Shown here: positions 29,640 to 37,830 of the stretch, in pieces
Position numbering within the stretch: the first letter of the stretch is position 1
How the letters are laid out: each line of letters begins with the position of its first letter
Assembly (NCBI GenBank): GCA_963848175.1
Contig: CAWKCO010000006.1
Location: 491,971-555,970 of the forward strand
Reading direction: 5' to 3'
Length of the DNA: 64,000 nt
Source: JAMZMI01 sp963848175
GTDB lineage: Bacteria > Bacteroidota > Bacteroidia > Cytophagales > Cyclobacteriaceae
Notes under the pieces: generated by a model
What the model was told of the DNA's origin: nothing
Databases searched by the model: none
The model's input: only the letters and a program-made list of their open reading frames with translations
Made by a program: the position numbers and the translations under genes

Positions 29640-31231
29640 TATTTATTGAATTTTAGTGGTAATGATTGTTGGTAATAAGCTTTGCCTCGAACATTGTCAT
29701 GCTCAGGCAAGGACTGGTCGGGTATTGTCTCTTCTTGTTCTGCCATTTTATTTTCAAGGATGTTTTTCACGAAAGTGTAGCTGTAGTTTTGGTATTCGAT
29801 GGCTATCCGACAGGCCTTATCAAAGAGAAGAGCTTCTGTTTTTCGGTGCAAGCCAAACAAGCCGTCACAGGTCCTATAGAGCTGTTCGGGGTATCTATTT
29901 TGATCAAAAACTAGGGTAATCAAATCATAAAGGCTAGTAGATTTTCGTCTTGCCTGATCCTTGTAGTAAGTAGGACTTCTGTCTCTGTAATGCTGATGCT
30001 GTGAGCAGAGATGGTCTTTGGTTGTTGTATAACTCCCATGTTTGTAGCTTCTTATATGCAGGGCTACTTGCTCACCTTTAGAGAAGACGTAAACCATGTT
30101 TATGGTATAGATCACTTTTACTTTGCTGCCGATCAGATGAAAAGGGACGCTGTAATAATTCTTATCCTCAGATAGGTAAACGTGATTATTCTTGGCCACT
30201 GTAAGCGTGGTATAGCTCTTTAGCTCGAACCTCTCTTTGGGTAGCGGACAGAGCAGAGGTTTTTCTTCGCCTAAGAATTTTTCTTCTCTACAGTATCCCT
30301 TTTGCTGCATACGAGTCTGGTTATGGGCTTTTACCTTTGCCTTAATGCTAGTATTGAGGCTATGAAGGTCAAAGAATTGCATGTTGCGTAGCTTAGCATA
30401 CACCCTGCTATAGATGAGCTTTACTTGATTCTCTACCAAGGCTTTGTCCTGTGGCTTCCTTGCTCTGGTTGGCAGTACTGTGGCTTGGTAATGATTGGCA
30501 AAGTCTTCCATGGCTGTATTGATGGTCGGCTCATAGCGATTGGCTTTAACTACCGCAGCTTTAAGGTTGTCAGGTACTAGTGCTTTGGGCACACCACCAA
30601 GGTCTTGTAAGCAACAGGATAAGGCATATAAAAAGTCTTCGGTAGATTGGCTTTTAACAGCCATTGCAAAGCAATAATCTGAATACGGAAGGCAGGCCAC
30701 AAATACCTGACATGAGACTTCTTCTCCGGTATCCTTGTCGATATAACTGAGTTTTTTACCTGCAAAGTCTATAAAAAGCTTCTCCGCTGGCTTATGCTCC
30801 AGTACCATCGAGGGTTTAGCTGCTAATCGGTGCTGATTGATATGAAAGCAAAACTGTGAGTAACTATAGCTGTCCTTGTTTTCTTCTCGGTACTCCTGCC
30901 AAAGTATCTGTTTGGTAACGCCCACACGGGTCAATTCTTCAAGATAATAGTCTGCTTTGATCTTGAAGCGTTCAAAACGCTCGTCCTTATAAGCAGCATT
31001 GCCTGGATGAAACTTGGCTTCTAATATGGGAAGCTCCAAGTTCAGAAGCTCTTGCTCACTCAGATGCCCACTGTCCTTGTCTTGAGTCAAAGCCTCCAGT
31101 TTGTCCAAGTAGACCTTTACCGTATTCTTACTCATGCCCAACAAGCGAGCGATGGTCTTTTTGCCTTTGCCTTGTTGGCGAAAGAGGATTAATTGTTTGA
31201 TCTGGTTCATAGATTTTGGTTTTCCTGACAT
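29639..31231 (-). CDS. istA: IS21-family transposase IstA (copy 2)
   Basis: 530 residues. Helix-turn-helix KKTIARLLGMSKNTVKVYL at the N terminus; DDE core with D in LFIDFAGKK, D in ALVPDNLKAAV and E in DKALVENQV. The stop overlaps the istB start at 29639, the usual IS21 coupling. Only distantly similar to IstA of copy 1. Intact. Confidence 0.93.
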   Translation of the reverse strand: MSGKPKSMNQIKQLILFRQQGKGKKTIARLLGMSKNTVKVYLDKLEALTQDKDSGHLSEQELLNLELPILEAKFHPGNAAYKDERFERFKIKADYYLEELTRVGVTKQILWQEYREENKDSYSYSQFCFHINQHRLAAKPSMVLEHKPAEKLFIDFAGKKLSYIDKDTGEEVSCQVFVACLPYSDYCFAMAVKSQSTEDFLYALSCCLQDLGGVPKALVPDNLKAAVVKANRYEPTINTAMEDFANHYQATVLPTRARKPQDKALVENQVKLIYSRVYAKLRNMQFFDLHSLNTSIKAKVKAHNQTRMQQKGYCREEKFLGEEKPLLCPLPKERFELKSYTTLTVAKNNHVYLSEDKNYYSVPFHLIGSKVKVIYTINMVYVFSKGEQVALHIRSYKHGSYTTTKDHLCSQHQHYRDRSPTYYKDQARRKSTSLYDLITLVFDQNRYPEQLYRTCDGLFGLHRKTEALLFDKACRIAIEYQNYSYTFVKNILENKMAEQEETIPDQSLPEHDNVRGKAYYQQSLPLKFNK

Positions 31232-31969
31232 AGGGTAATCTTTGCGATTTTATCGATCGCAAAACCAAAATCATTATTTTAAAGGGGTCAACCTGACTGC
31301 CGTCTGGCAGGCATGATCCGGAATCAGAAACCACAGGGGTCAATATCCTCCAGAATATTTTGTCAACATTTCTTTAGGGGGGTCAACATACGCCAGAATG
31401 GCACGCGTTTAAACAACACTAGGCCACTTCACCTTTCAGTTTTACCGCTAGATTTAGGGGGGCAATATGTTCCAGTGTATCCACAGCAGTTCAGGGGTAA
31501 GCTTTTTACGGATAGAAACAAAAACTGAGGCATCAAATGGGACTTCTTTGGTGAAAGACGAAAAACCAAGAAAATACTGCAAATACACATTTTCACGTAT
31601 CTGTTCTATCGTTTCCCTATCATCATAATCGTTGAGATGTTTAATGATTACTGAGCCTATCAAAATCCTTGGGTTTAAACCAGGACGTCCTGTAGATTTT
31701 ACTGGATGATACGTGTAATACAGGTTTACCAATTCATCCCACGGTAATTTTTCCGAGAGCTTCACCCATCTGTTTGAATTATCGAACTCCCGAGCAAATG
31801 GGGCTTCAAACCCAAAATCTAGCTGGCTCTCAGGGATGTATTGACGAAGTGATGCACGCTTTTTGGAGGGGGCTTTTCGTTTTCTTTGCATGTGAATGAA
31901 TCTAGGTGACTAAAAATAGCCACTCACGATCTCTATTCCAAACAAATACACTTTCTCAGCAAGCCCTAA

Positions 31970-32375
31970 TTAAATCGATTGGCTGTCGTGATGGTGAATT
32001 TGCCCACAGAAAGGAATTTGCTCATAAATTTAGGAGATGACGCTGGATTTTTTCATTTTGATCATCAAGGGAGTGTATGAGTATGGTTACTATTATAATT
32101 TTATTAGGCGTTAGATCTGGCATATCCGTCCGATAAACTGCATGTTCCAAATTTAGTCCAGTGCCGCTAAGCTTGTGGCGTGAAAAAGCAACGAATCCAT
32201 GGTTTAGATTATTTGATAAAGAAACTGCAATTGGAGTCCATCATGCTTCATAGTGCGTTCATCTATTGTCTTCTTGTTGCGAATTATTGACTCATCAAGG
32301 CGGTTCAGAAAAAAAATGGATTAGCCCCATTATAGGAATCTGGATACACTTTTATAGAGTTGTAAACAAGATATT
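31970..32375. other. Intergenic region between the IS1182 element and the half-RND gene
   Basis: About 400 bases. It starts with the TTAA target duplication. I see no convincing gene, RNA or strong terminator on either strand; this is the downstream side of the half-RND operon and may contain debris from earlier rearrangement. Confidence 0.5.
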
Positions 32376-33827
32376 TCAGATCGAGCGAGATGCCCTTCTA
32401 TATAATAATTGATAAACCGAAGGTGTATAAACCTGAGCTATCAGTAACGAAATAACAAGATTTATAGAAATCACTAATGAGAACTCAGTTAAGTTTTGTT
32501 TGTCTTCTTCAGGAAGCAGGAAAATAACCAATAGTGCAGCAATGGTGGTTAAAGATGCGGCAAGTAACGGAATGAATATCGTTTTGTTTTTTCTTTTATG
32601 CAAGTGATCAAGCATTACAATCGCATTGTCCATAATCAAACCTAGTGAAACCGTAAGTCCAGCAAGCGTGTATAAATGCACGTTGATGCTCAATACATAG
32701 ATCAGCCCACCAGTGAAGCATAGGTTGATCACAATTCCAGAGAAAAGCACCGTGAGGTATCTAATGCTTCTGTGTAGGATCAGAATAAAAATCAAAAGAA
32801 TAAGAGCGGAGAGTCCACTTCTGTAGTAAATTTTATAGAGTTCCGCGCTAATGAATTCAGTTTCATCATAATTGATATTCAGACTATAGCCCTCGGGAAA
32901 TCTATCTTTTCCCATAGTGATAACTGCTTTCACTCTTTCAGCAACGAGTAGGCTATTGACCCCATCTTCGGTCAAGATTTGTAGTCGCACGGCATTTTTG
33001 CCGTTAATTCGAAAGTGACTAGTTGGGGGTTGAGGCTCTAAATAGACATTAGCAATTTCCCTAATTGTGAGTGTATTGGTCTTCCCTTCCTCGTTGGAAT
33101 CAAGTGAAATAATCGTGTTTTCAATTTCTGAGATACTATTTATAGCACCAGGTACTTTTACGAAAATTTGCTGTCCAGCTTTAGTAATGGTCATTCCAAG
33201 ATTTTGCTGTTCGGACTTCTCACGAATAGCACTTAAAATATCTTCCTTTGATATATTATATAGATCAAGTGTTTTATAATTAGTCTCTATAACTATTTGC
33301 ATCTCTCTGGCACCTGTGATGATTACTTCAGATACGCCAGGCAATTGAACTAAGGTAGCTTTAATGATATTTTCAATTTGCCGTTTAATTTCCAATGGAC
33401 TAAATGGTGCATTCACATCATAAATAAGTAAGGGGTTTCTTTCATTTCTACCATCTTTGTTTCCAGAGATCACGGGGTAGCTGAGCCCTTTAATGAGTTT
33501 GGGGTACGTCCTTCTTATCATAGAGGTTACCTCAAACCTTTTGAACTCAATGTCAGCATGCTTATCGAATGTAAGAGTAACGCTACCTGAATTGTATCTG
33601 GATATGGAAGAAATGGTCTTGATATTGCTAATTTGTGATAACACATTTTCAAGAGGTGCAGTGGCTTCTTGTTCTAATATTTCTGGTGAGGCATTTGCCA
33701 GAGAGTATTTGATTGTGAGTGCAGGTGTATCATAATCAGGGTTGAGGTTTACAGAGACCAGCGGTAACACAGCCACGCCGATGAGAGCCAATACAACAAA
33801 AGTGAGTACAACACGGAATGGGGTCAC
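32376..33827 (-). CDS. N-terminal half of an RND permease encoded as a separate protein
   Basis: 483 residues covering only the first half of an RND pump: TM1 (VVLTFVVLALIGVAVLPLV), a porter loop (residues about 30-320), then TM2-6, with the TM4 proton-relay Asp in GLIMDNAIVMLDH, ending after TM6 (VYTPSVYQLLYRR) with a stop. A GTG start lies 5 bases after the TolC-like gene's stop. The second half is not downstream; a matching C-terminal half is at 22719-24413 on the other strand. The split falls exactly at the midpoint linker, so the halves could assemble like SecD/SecF. Alternatively a rearrangement cut one gene in two. Confidence 0.85.
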   Translation of the reverse strand: MTPFRVVLTFVVLALIGVAVLPLVSVNLNPDYDTPALTIKYSLANASPEILEQEATAPLENVLSQISNIKTISSISRYNSGSVTLTFDKHADIEFKRFEVTSMIRRTYPKLIKGLSYPVISGNKDGRNERNPLLIYDVNAPFSPLEIKRQIENIIKATLVQLPGVSEVIITGAREMQIVIETNYKTLDLYNISKEDILSAIREKSEQQNLGMTITKAGQQIFVKVPGAINSISEIENTIISLDSNEEGKTNTLTIREIANVYLEPQPPTSHFRINGKNAVRLQILTEDGVNSLLVAERVKAVITMGKDRFPEGYSLNINYDETEFISAELYKIYYRSGLSALILLIFILILHRSIRYLTVLFSGIVINLCFTGGLIYVLSINVHLYTLAGLTVSLGLIMDNAIVMLDHLHKRKNKTIFIPLLAASLTTIAALLVIFLLPEEDKQNLTEFSLVISINLVISLLIAQVYTPSVYQLLYRRASRSI

Positions 33828-33831
33828 AGCT

Positions 33832-35298
33832 CTAGTATTGAGGTTTTAGTAAGGATTCGTCGTTGACAAAATCGTACAACGTTAGATACCTAAGATTATA
33901 ATAAGCGATCCAGAAACTGCTAAGAGATGTTAGGTAGTCTCTAATTGCTCGATCCTTTTGATCCAATGCCAAATTAAGATCGTTAAGGCTTAGACTTCCA
34001 GAAATATACCTCTCTTTCGTAATGTCATAACTCTCTTTAGCCAATGATTCACTCTCTTTGGCTGTTTCCAATTGATTTCTCAGTGTTTTTAGCTGTCGGA
34101 CTTGTTTAAAGATTTCTTGACGGAAGTTCTGCTTTTCTTGGGCTACTGAATAATTGATGAGTTTTTGATTGACTGTTGCTTTTTGTGTAAGCGCCTTTCT
34201 GCGCCCCCCGTCAAATACGGGAATACTTAGCCCAAGTCTGAAGGTTTCTCTATCTGCGACATTATTATAAAGATTTGACAATTCGTCTGCTCGATTGGAT
34301 ACACCCACTGTTGCAGACAAGTTCATGCTTAATCCACTCTCACCATTCGCCTTGGCCAAATCTCTTTCAGCTTCCAGTCGTCTTCGTTCCATCGCTACAA
34401 TGTCCTGACGACTAGCCATAGCATAATCCAACGCTTGCTCTTCTTCAACATCAAATAGAGGAATATCCCATGGGGTATCGAGTATTATTTGCTGCTCTTC
34501 CGGAATTCCCAAATAAGCCGTTAGTGCCTGTATTGCATTTTGTCTATCCAGTTCGGCTTGCCAGAGTGCTTTTTGTGCAGATTGTCTTGCTAGTTTAAGC
34601 ATAAGAAATTCATTTTTATAAATACTAGCATTCTTGTATCGAATTTCCCCAATTTCCAGAAGTTTATCAGCGTTTTTCAAATTGATGGTCTCAACCTTAT
34701 AACTTTCTTGGGCTAAAAGCACATCGAAAAAAAGAATGGCACTTTGCTTTGATATATTCTCTAAATCTGAGGCATACTGTTTTTTCGCCTCTTCAAACTT
34801 CATTGGCTCTATTCTTTTATCCCATTTTAATTGGTTATACGCAAACAAGGATTGTCTTATTCCGACAATAAATGGGTTACCATTATATCGAACCAAATTC
34901 GACGAGAAATCATCAAAGCGCTGAATTTGCGATTGTACAAAAAGTTCCGTTCCAGTAATACTAATTGGTTGGTAAACACCAAGGTTGATACTGGTAGAAT
35001 TGTTGGATATTGGTTGAAAAAGGATATTTCCATCTGGTTGAGTCACAGATTGAAAGGTTCTGTTAAAATCTATAAGAGTACCATCGATACTTAACTGAGG
35101 ATTGTAACCCGACTTAAATATGCGCCAGTTCCAGTAACTATTATCTTTCTGCGTTTCTGCTGTGAGTTTAGCAATGGATTTGGTCTGTGCCAGTAGTATG
35201 ACATCATTCAGCTTAAGTGAAGTACTCAATTGTGCAAGAGTCATAAATGGTGCGTATAGAGTAAGAACGCAAGTTAAAAGAGCAGTTTTTTGAAGCAT
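33832..35298 (-). CDS. TolC-like outer membrane efflux protein
   Basis: 488 residues with an N-terminal signal (ALLTCVLTLYAPFMTLAQ). Two repeats of long heptad-rich helices (for example FLMLKLARQSAQKALWQAEL and FRQEIFKQVRQLKTLRNQLE) joined by beta strands are the mark of the outer-membrane channel family. It should form the exit duct for the RND systems in this block. It lies 17 bases after the ligase/TPR gene and 5 bases before the half-RND gene, all on the - strand, so the three make one operon. Confidence 0.9.
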   Translation of the reverse strand: MLQKTALLTCVLTLYAPFMTLAQLSTSLKLNDVILLAQTKSIAKLTAETQKDNSYWNWRIFKSGYNPQLSIDGTLIDFNRTFQSVTQPDGNILFQPISNNSTSINLGVYQPISITGTELFVQSQIQRFDDFSSNLVRYNGNPFIVGIRQSLFAYNQLKWDKRIEPMKFEEAKKQYASDLENISKQSAILFFDVLLAQESYKVETINLKNADKLLEIGEIRYKNASIYKNEFLMLKLARQSAQKALWQAELDRQNAIQALTAYLGIPEEQQIILDTPWDIPLFDVEEEQALDYAMASRQDIVAMERRRLEAERDLAKANGESGLSMNLSATVGVSNRADELSNLYNNVADRETFRLGLSIPVFDGGRRKALTQKATVNQKLINYSVAQEKQNFRQEIFKQVRQLKTLRNQLETAKESESLAKESYDITKERYISGSLSLNDLNLALDQKDRAIRDYLTSLSSFWIAYYNLRYLTLYDFVNDESLLKPQY

Positions 35299-35315
35299 AA
35301 ATCGAATTTAAACCG

Positions 35316-37163
35316 TTATTCAGATCTTTCTAATCGAATAAGTAAATTTTTCATCTCTGTTTTCATTTCTACAATTGCTGTCGATTGAATTTTTACCTCT
35401 TTTTTCAAGAGTCTCTTGGCTATGGCTGTCGCTTCTTCATTGTCTCCCATTTCTTCATAGAGCTTGGCTAAAAGATATAACGGATAAAATTTGTGGGGAA
35501 TTAGATAATAGGCGTGCCAATATGCCTTTTCTGATTGATCATATTTTCCTAACGCTTTATAACTATCTCCTAACGCATTAAATAAGTATGGATCGGAGGT
35601 GTATTTTTGAGCTTGTTCTAGAATAAAAACGGCCTTTTTATGATTCTCATTTAACGCTAGCGTTTGTCCGTATTCAAAAAGGAAATCTCCATTATACCAT
35701 AGATTATTCTCCAATTTCTCCATTTCTTCAATCGCTCTTTCATAATCGTGATATTGCTTAAATCTTGAGGCTGTTTCCCAGTGTTCATATGTTGAGTAAA
35801 TATTCTTGAGATGCAAAAGAGATAATATTGAGAGCGCAACGAAAATAATTGTTAGACTAATTCCAGGAAACGATTTGAAATCTACTAAATAAGATTTTCC
35901 AGGATTCATGGAAGATAACAGAGCAAGTATTAAGAAGAAGTTCAAAAGCAAAGGAGCCATTGAAAATGGGTATGAGAAAAATGCAAAAACCAACTGAGAG
36001 ATTAATGTTCCTAGGATACCAACTTTAATCGGATCAAAGTCCTTAAAAAGGGATGTTATATTTTGTAAGGCAATGACTAAAACTCCGCCAAAGAAAATTA
36101 AAAACACAATTACCCCTTGCTCAACTCCAATATGGAAAAACTCATTGAAGGCATATTCTCCTTTGCCAGCCACCATTGTTTCCGCTCGATTAAACTCTGA
36201 TTCTTGAAAATATGCTGCCTGATGTTTTCCAAAAGCTGCTCGATACTGTCCGAAACCAACACCAGTCCAAAGATTCTCTTTGAAAATTTTGGTAGATACT
36301 TTCCACATTAGTAATCTACCATCCGCAGAATCTTTTTTTAAATGATAAAGTCCAAACAGACTCGAACCAATCAAAAATAAAGTACTTATAAGGAATACAC
36401 CTTTTGCTATACGAGTTTTAAAATGTTTATTGAAAATGGAAAGTATTTGAGGTCGCAACATGAGAACAACCGCACACCCCGAAACTGCTGCAATCCAAGC
36501 CGCTCTGCTCCAAGTTCCAGGTAGAACTAGCGATATAATCATGAAAACGGTAATGGAAAAGTACCTTACAGCACTGTGACACTTGTTCGCTCTGAGGTAT
36601 ATCGATAGACTCAAAGGAATAATTGAAACAACGTACCCAGCAAAAGGTGCAGAATGAAAAAATGTTCCAGTTGGTTGGTTTAAAGATGAGTTTCCGGTGA
36701 AAATGCCATAAAATTGAAGAAGTCCAAGTAAAGCCTGGAAACCAGCTGAGAGCAACAAAAAGAGTAGAACTGAGTTTAGGTAGAATTTTGAATTAGTCGA
36801 AATGATTTGCTTTAAAAATAAGTATAAAGCAGAGCATGAAACCCACATTAGAATTTCAAGATTAATCCAAAGTCCAGTTTTCACATAAGAGTTTATTAAG
36901 AGGTATCCAATAAATATGAGAATGGTATAATCCAATATATTTATCGAAATTTTAAATTTCTTATTGAAGAAGATTAAAATAGCAAAACCTATAGCAATGA
37001 TAGAAGTAATGCCTGAAAGGTAGATTCTTTTACTTTCGATTATTCCATTCTTGAGTATAGGCCATTCAGTCAAGGGGACAAAAAATAGGGATATGAGAAC
37101 TGCTAAAAACAAAACTTTTTTAAAAGTTACCCAATCGAAAATCAAGACTCTTACCGCCGGCAT
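35316..37163 (-). CDS. O-antigen ligase (Wzy_C) family membrane protein with C-terminal TPRs
   Basis: 615 residues. About twelve hydrophobic helices, with the ligase/polymerase loop (LLMWKVSTKIFKENLWTGVG, FGQYRAAFGKHQAAYF) around residues 280-310 holding Arg and His residues typical of the family. The last 150 residues are tetratricopeptide repeats (DPYLFNALGDSYKALGKYDQ, KFYPLYLLAKLYEEMGDNEE). Known members join glycans to lipid A or to proteins. First gene of the - strand operon with the channel and half-RND. A role in glycosylating the exported peptide is a speculation; a polysaccharide role is equally open as no glycosyltransferases are nearby. Confidence 0.8.
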   Translation of the reverse strand: MPAVRVLIFDWVTFKKVLFLAVLISLFFVPLTEWPILKNGIIESKRIYLSGITSIIAIGFAILIFFNKKFKISINILDYTILIFIGYLLINSYVKTGLWINLEILMWVSCSALYLFLKQIISTNSKFYLNSVLLFLLLSAGFQALLGLLQFYGIFTGNSSLNQPTGTFFHSAPFAGYVVSIIPLSLSIYLRANKCHSAVRYFSITVFMIISLVLPGTWSRAAWIAAVSGCAVVLMLRPQILSIFNKHFKTRIAKGVFLISTLFLIGSSLFGLYHLKKDSADGRLLMWKVSTKIFKENLWTGVGFGQYRAAFGKHQAAYFQESEFNRAETMVAGKGEYAFNEFFHIGVEQGVIVFLIFFGGVLVIALQNITSLFKDFDPIKVGILGTLISQLVFAFFSYPFSMAPLLLNFFLILALLSSMNPGKSYLVDFKSFPGISLTIIFVALSILSLLHLKNIYSTYEHWETASRFKQYHDYERAIEEMEKLENNLWYNGDFLFEYGQTLALNENHKKAVFILEQAQKYTSDPYLFNALGDSYKALGKYDQSEKAYWHAYYLIPHKFYPLYLLAKLYEEMGDNEEATAIAKRLLKKEVKIQSTAIVEMKTEMKNLLIRLERSE

Positions 37164-37324
37164 TATTTTTGGAATTATTATTCGATTTGACTGTACTTTA
37201 TGATAAAAGTCAAGTTGAATATGTGTTAATTATGGAATTATGTTGAGAAGGAATTTTTCGTAATTTGGCTTATTGGATAAAAAAATACTGCTTTGACAAA
37301 TGTAAATGTTTTCTGTTATTTGGT

Positions 37325-37600
37325 CTACCTTTTTCGATCCTCGAGATTGAACAGGTGTTTGGTAATAACTGAGTCCATGACAATACGAGTGTTTAGTGTT
37401 GGACGACCTGTTGATTTGCTAGTATTTTTCTTCAGATAAAGTATGGCTAGATCGTCCTTCGGAATTCTATTGGCGGCACTAACCCACCTATTTGACGGAT
37501 CTAAATCTTATGAAAATGGCGTGTCAAATCCTATTAGGGTCACTTGGTTTTGACTGCCATATCCTTGATTTGATGCACGTTTTTTTGATCGTCTCTTCAT
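37325..37600 (-). pseudogene. N-terminal remnant of a third IS1182-family transposase
   Basis: The - strand reads MKRRSKKRASNQGYGSQNQV, TLIGFDTPFS, one stop (TAA), then DLDPSNRWVSAANRIPKDDL and STGRPTLNTRIVMDSVITKH before another stop. It lines up with the N terminus of the transposase at 31891 (KKRASLRQ, FDNSNRWVKLSEKLPWDEL, KSTGRPGLNPRILIGSVIIKH). The rest of the element is gone. The flanks 37164-37324 and 37601-37830 hold no gene I can support. It marks an older insertion at this edge of the export block. Confidence 0.8.
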
Positions 37601-37830
37601 AAAACATTGTATTTGATTCAATGACAATCAATAATGATTTGGCTTGATTGTAAATAAAATCAGAATTTAGGGTTTTTCAAAAGACCAGATTTAGGGTTAT
37701 TGTACAAACACCCTTCATCATCTTGGTGGTTTGAATCTGGTAGTTCATAAATACCCTTCTTAGCCGTTTATATAACATTTTATGATTTTCTTGTCAGCTT
37801 GCTGCTTTCTAGTGCAAGTAATAATAACAG

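Larger units (their letters stand above)
28830..31483 (-). mobile_element. IS21-family insertion sequence (copy 2)
   Basis: 2654 bp, with both ends reading TGGATA inward and flanked by a 4-bp duplication CAGC (28826-28829, 31484-31487). Multiple terminal repeats of the type yTCTGGnnnATnTTGACCCCC are present: left at 28836-28855 and 28857-28877; right, inverted, at 31336-31355, 31377-31398 and 31457-31478. Carries istA and a frameshifted istB. It differs from copy 1 throughout both genes, so the two arrived independently. Confidence 0.92.
27500..31891 (-). pseudogene. IS1182-family transposase interrupted by IS21 copy 2
   Basis: The N-terminal part (31891 down to 31484) starts MQRKRKAPSKKRASLRQYIP and has the DUF772 features GRPGLNPRILIGSVIIKHLN and SIRKKLTPELL. 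The C-terminal part (28829 down to 27500) continues QMISERLMQITHETLLPKS, the catalytic-type LMDANVAPQGIAYPTDLNLL and the end PIEGNRADVRFGQAKIAYG. Cutting out 28830-31483 and one GCTG copy gives TPELLQMISERL in perfect frame. Without the insertion the protein would be about 575 residues and appears otherwise intact. Confidence 0.88.
27444..31969 (-). mobile_element. IS1182-family element carrying a nested IS21-family element
   Basis: The outer ends are perfect 18-bp inverted repeats, TTAGGGCTTGCTGAGAAA (27444-27461) and its complement (31952-31969), flanked by TTAA on both sides (27440-27443 and 31970-31973) as a 4-bp target duplication. Subtracting the IS21 insertion leaves about 1868 bp, normal for IS1182. 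The transposase is on the - strand. The clean ends and duplication show a real transposition event into the region between the ABC gene and the half-RND operon. Confidence 0.92.

Noticed and set aside
37665..37705. Two TTTAGGGTT words as an IS1182 end
   Set aside because: The orientation is opposite to that expected for the remnant on the - strand and the match to TTAGGGCTTGCTGAGAAA stops after TTAGGG.
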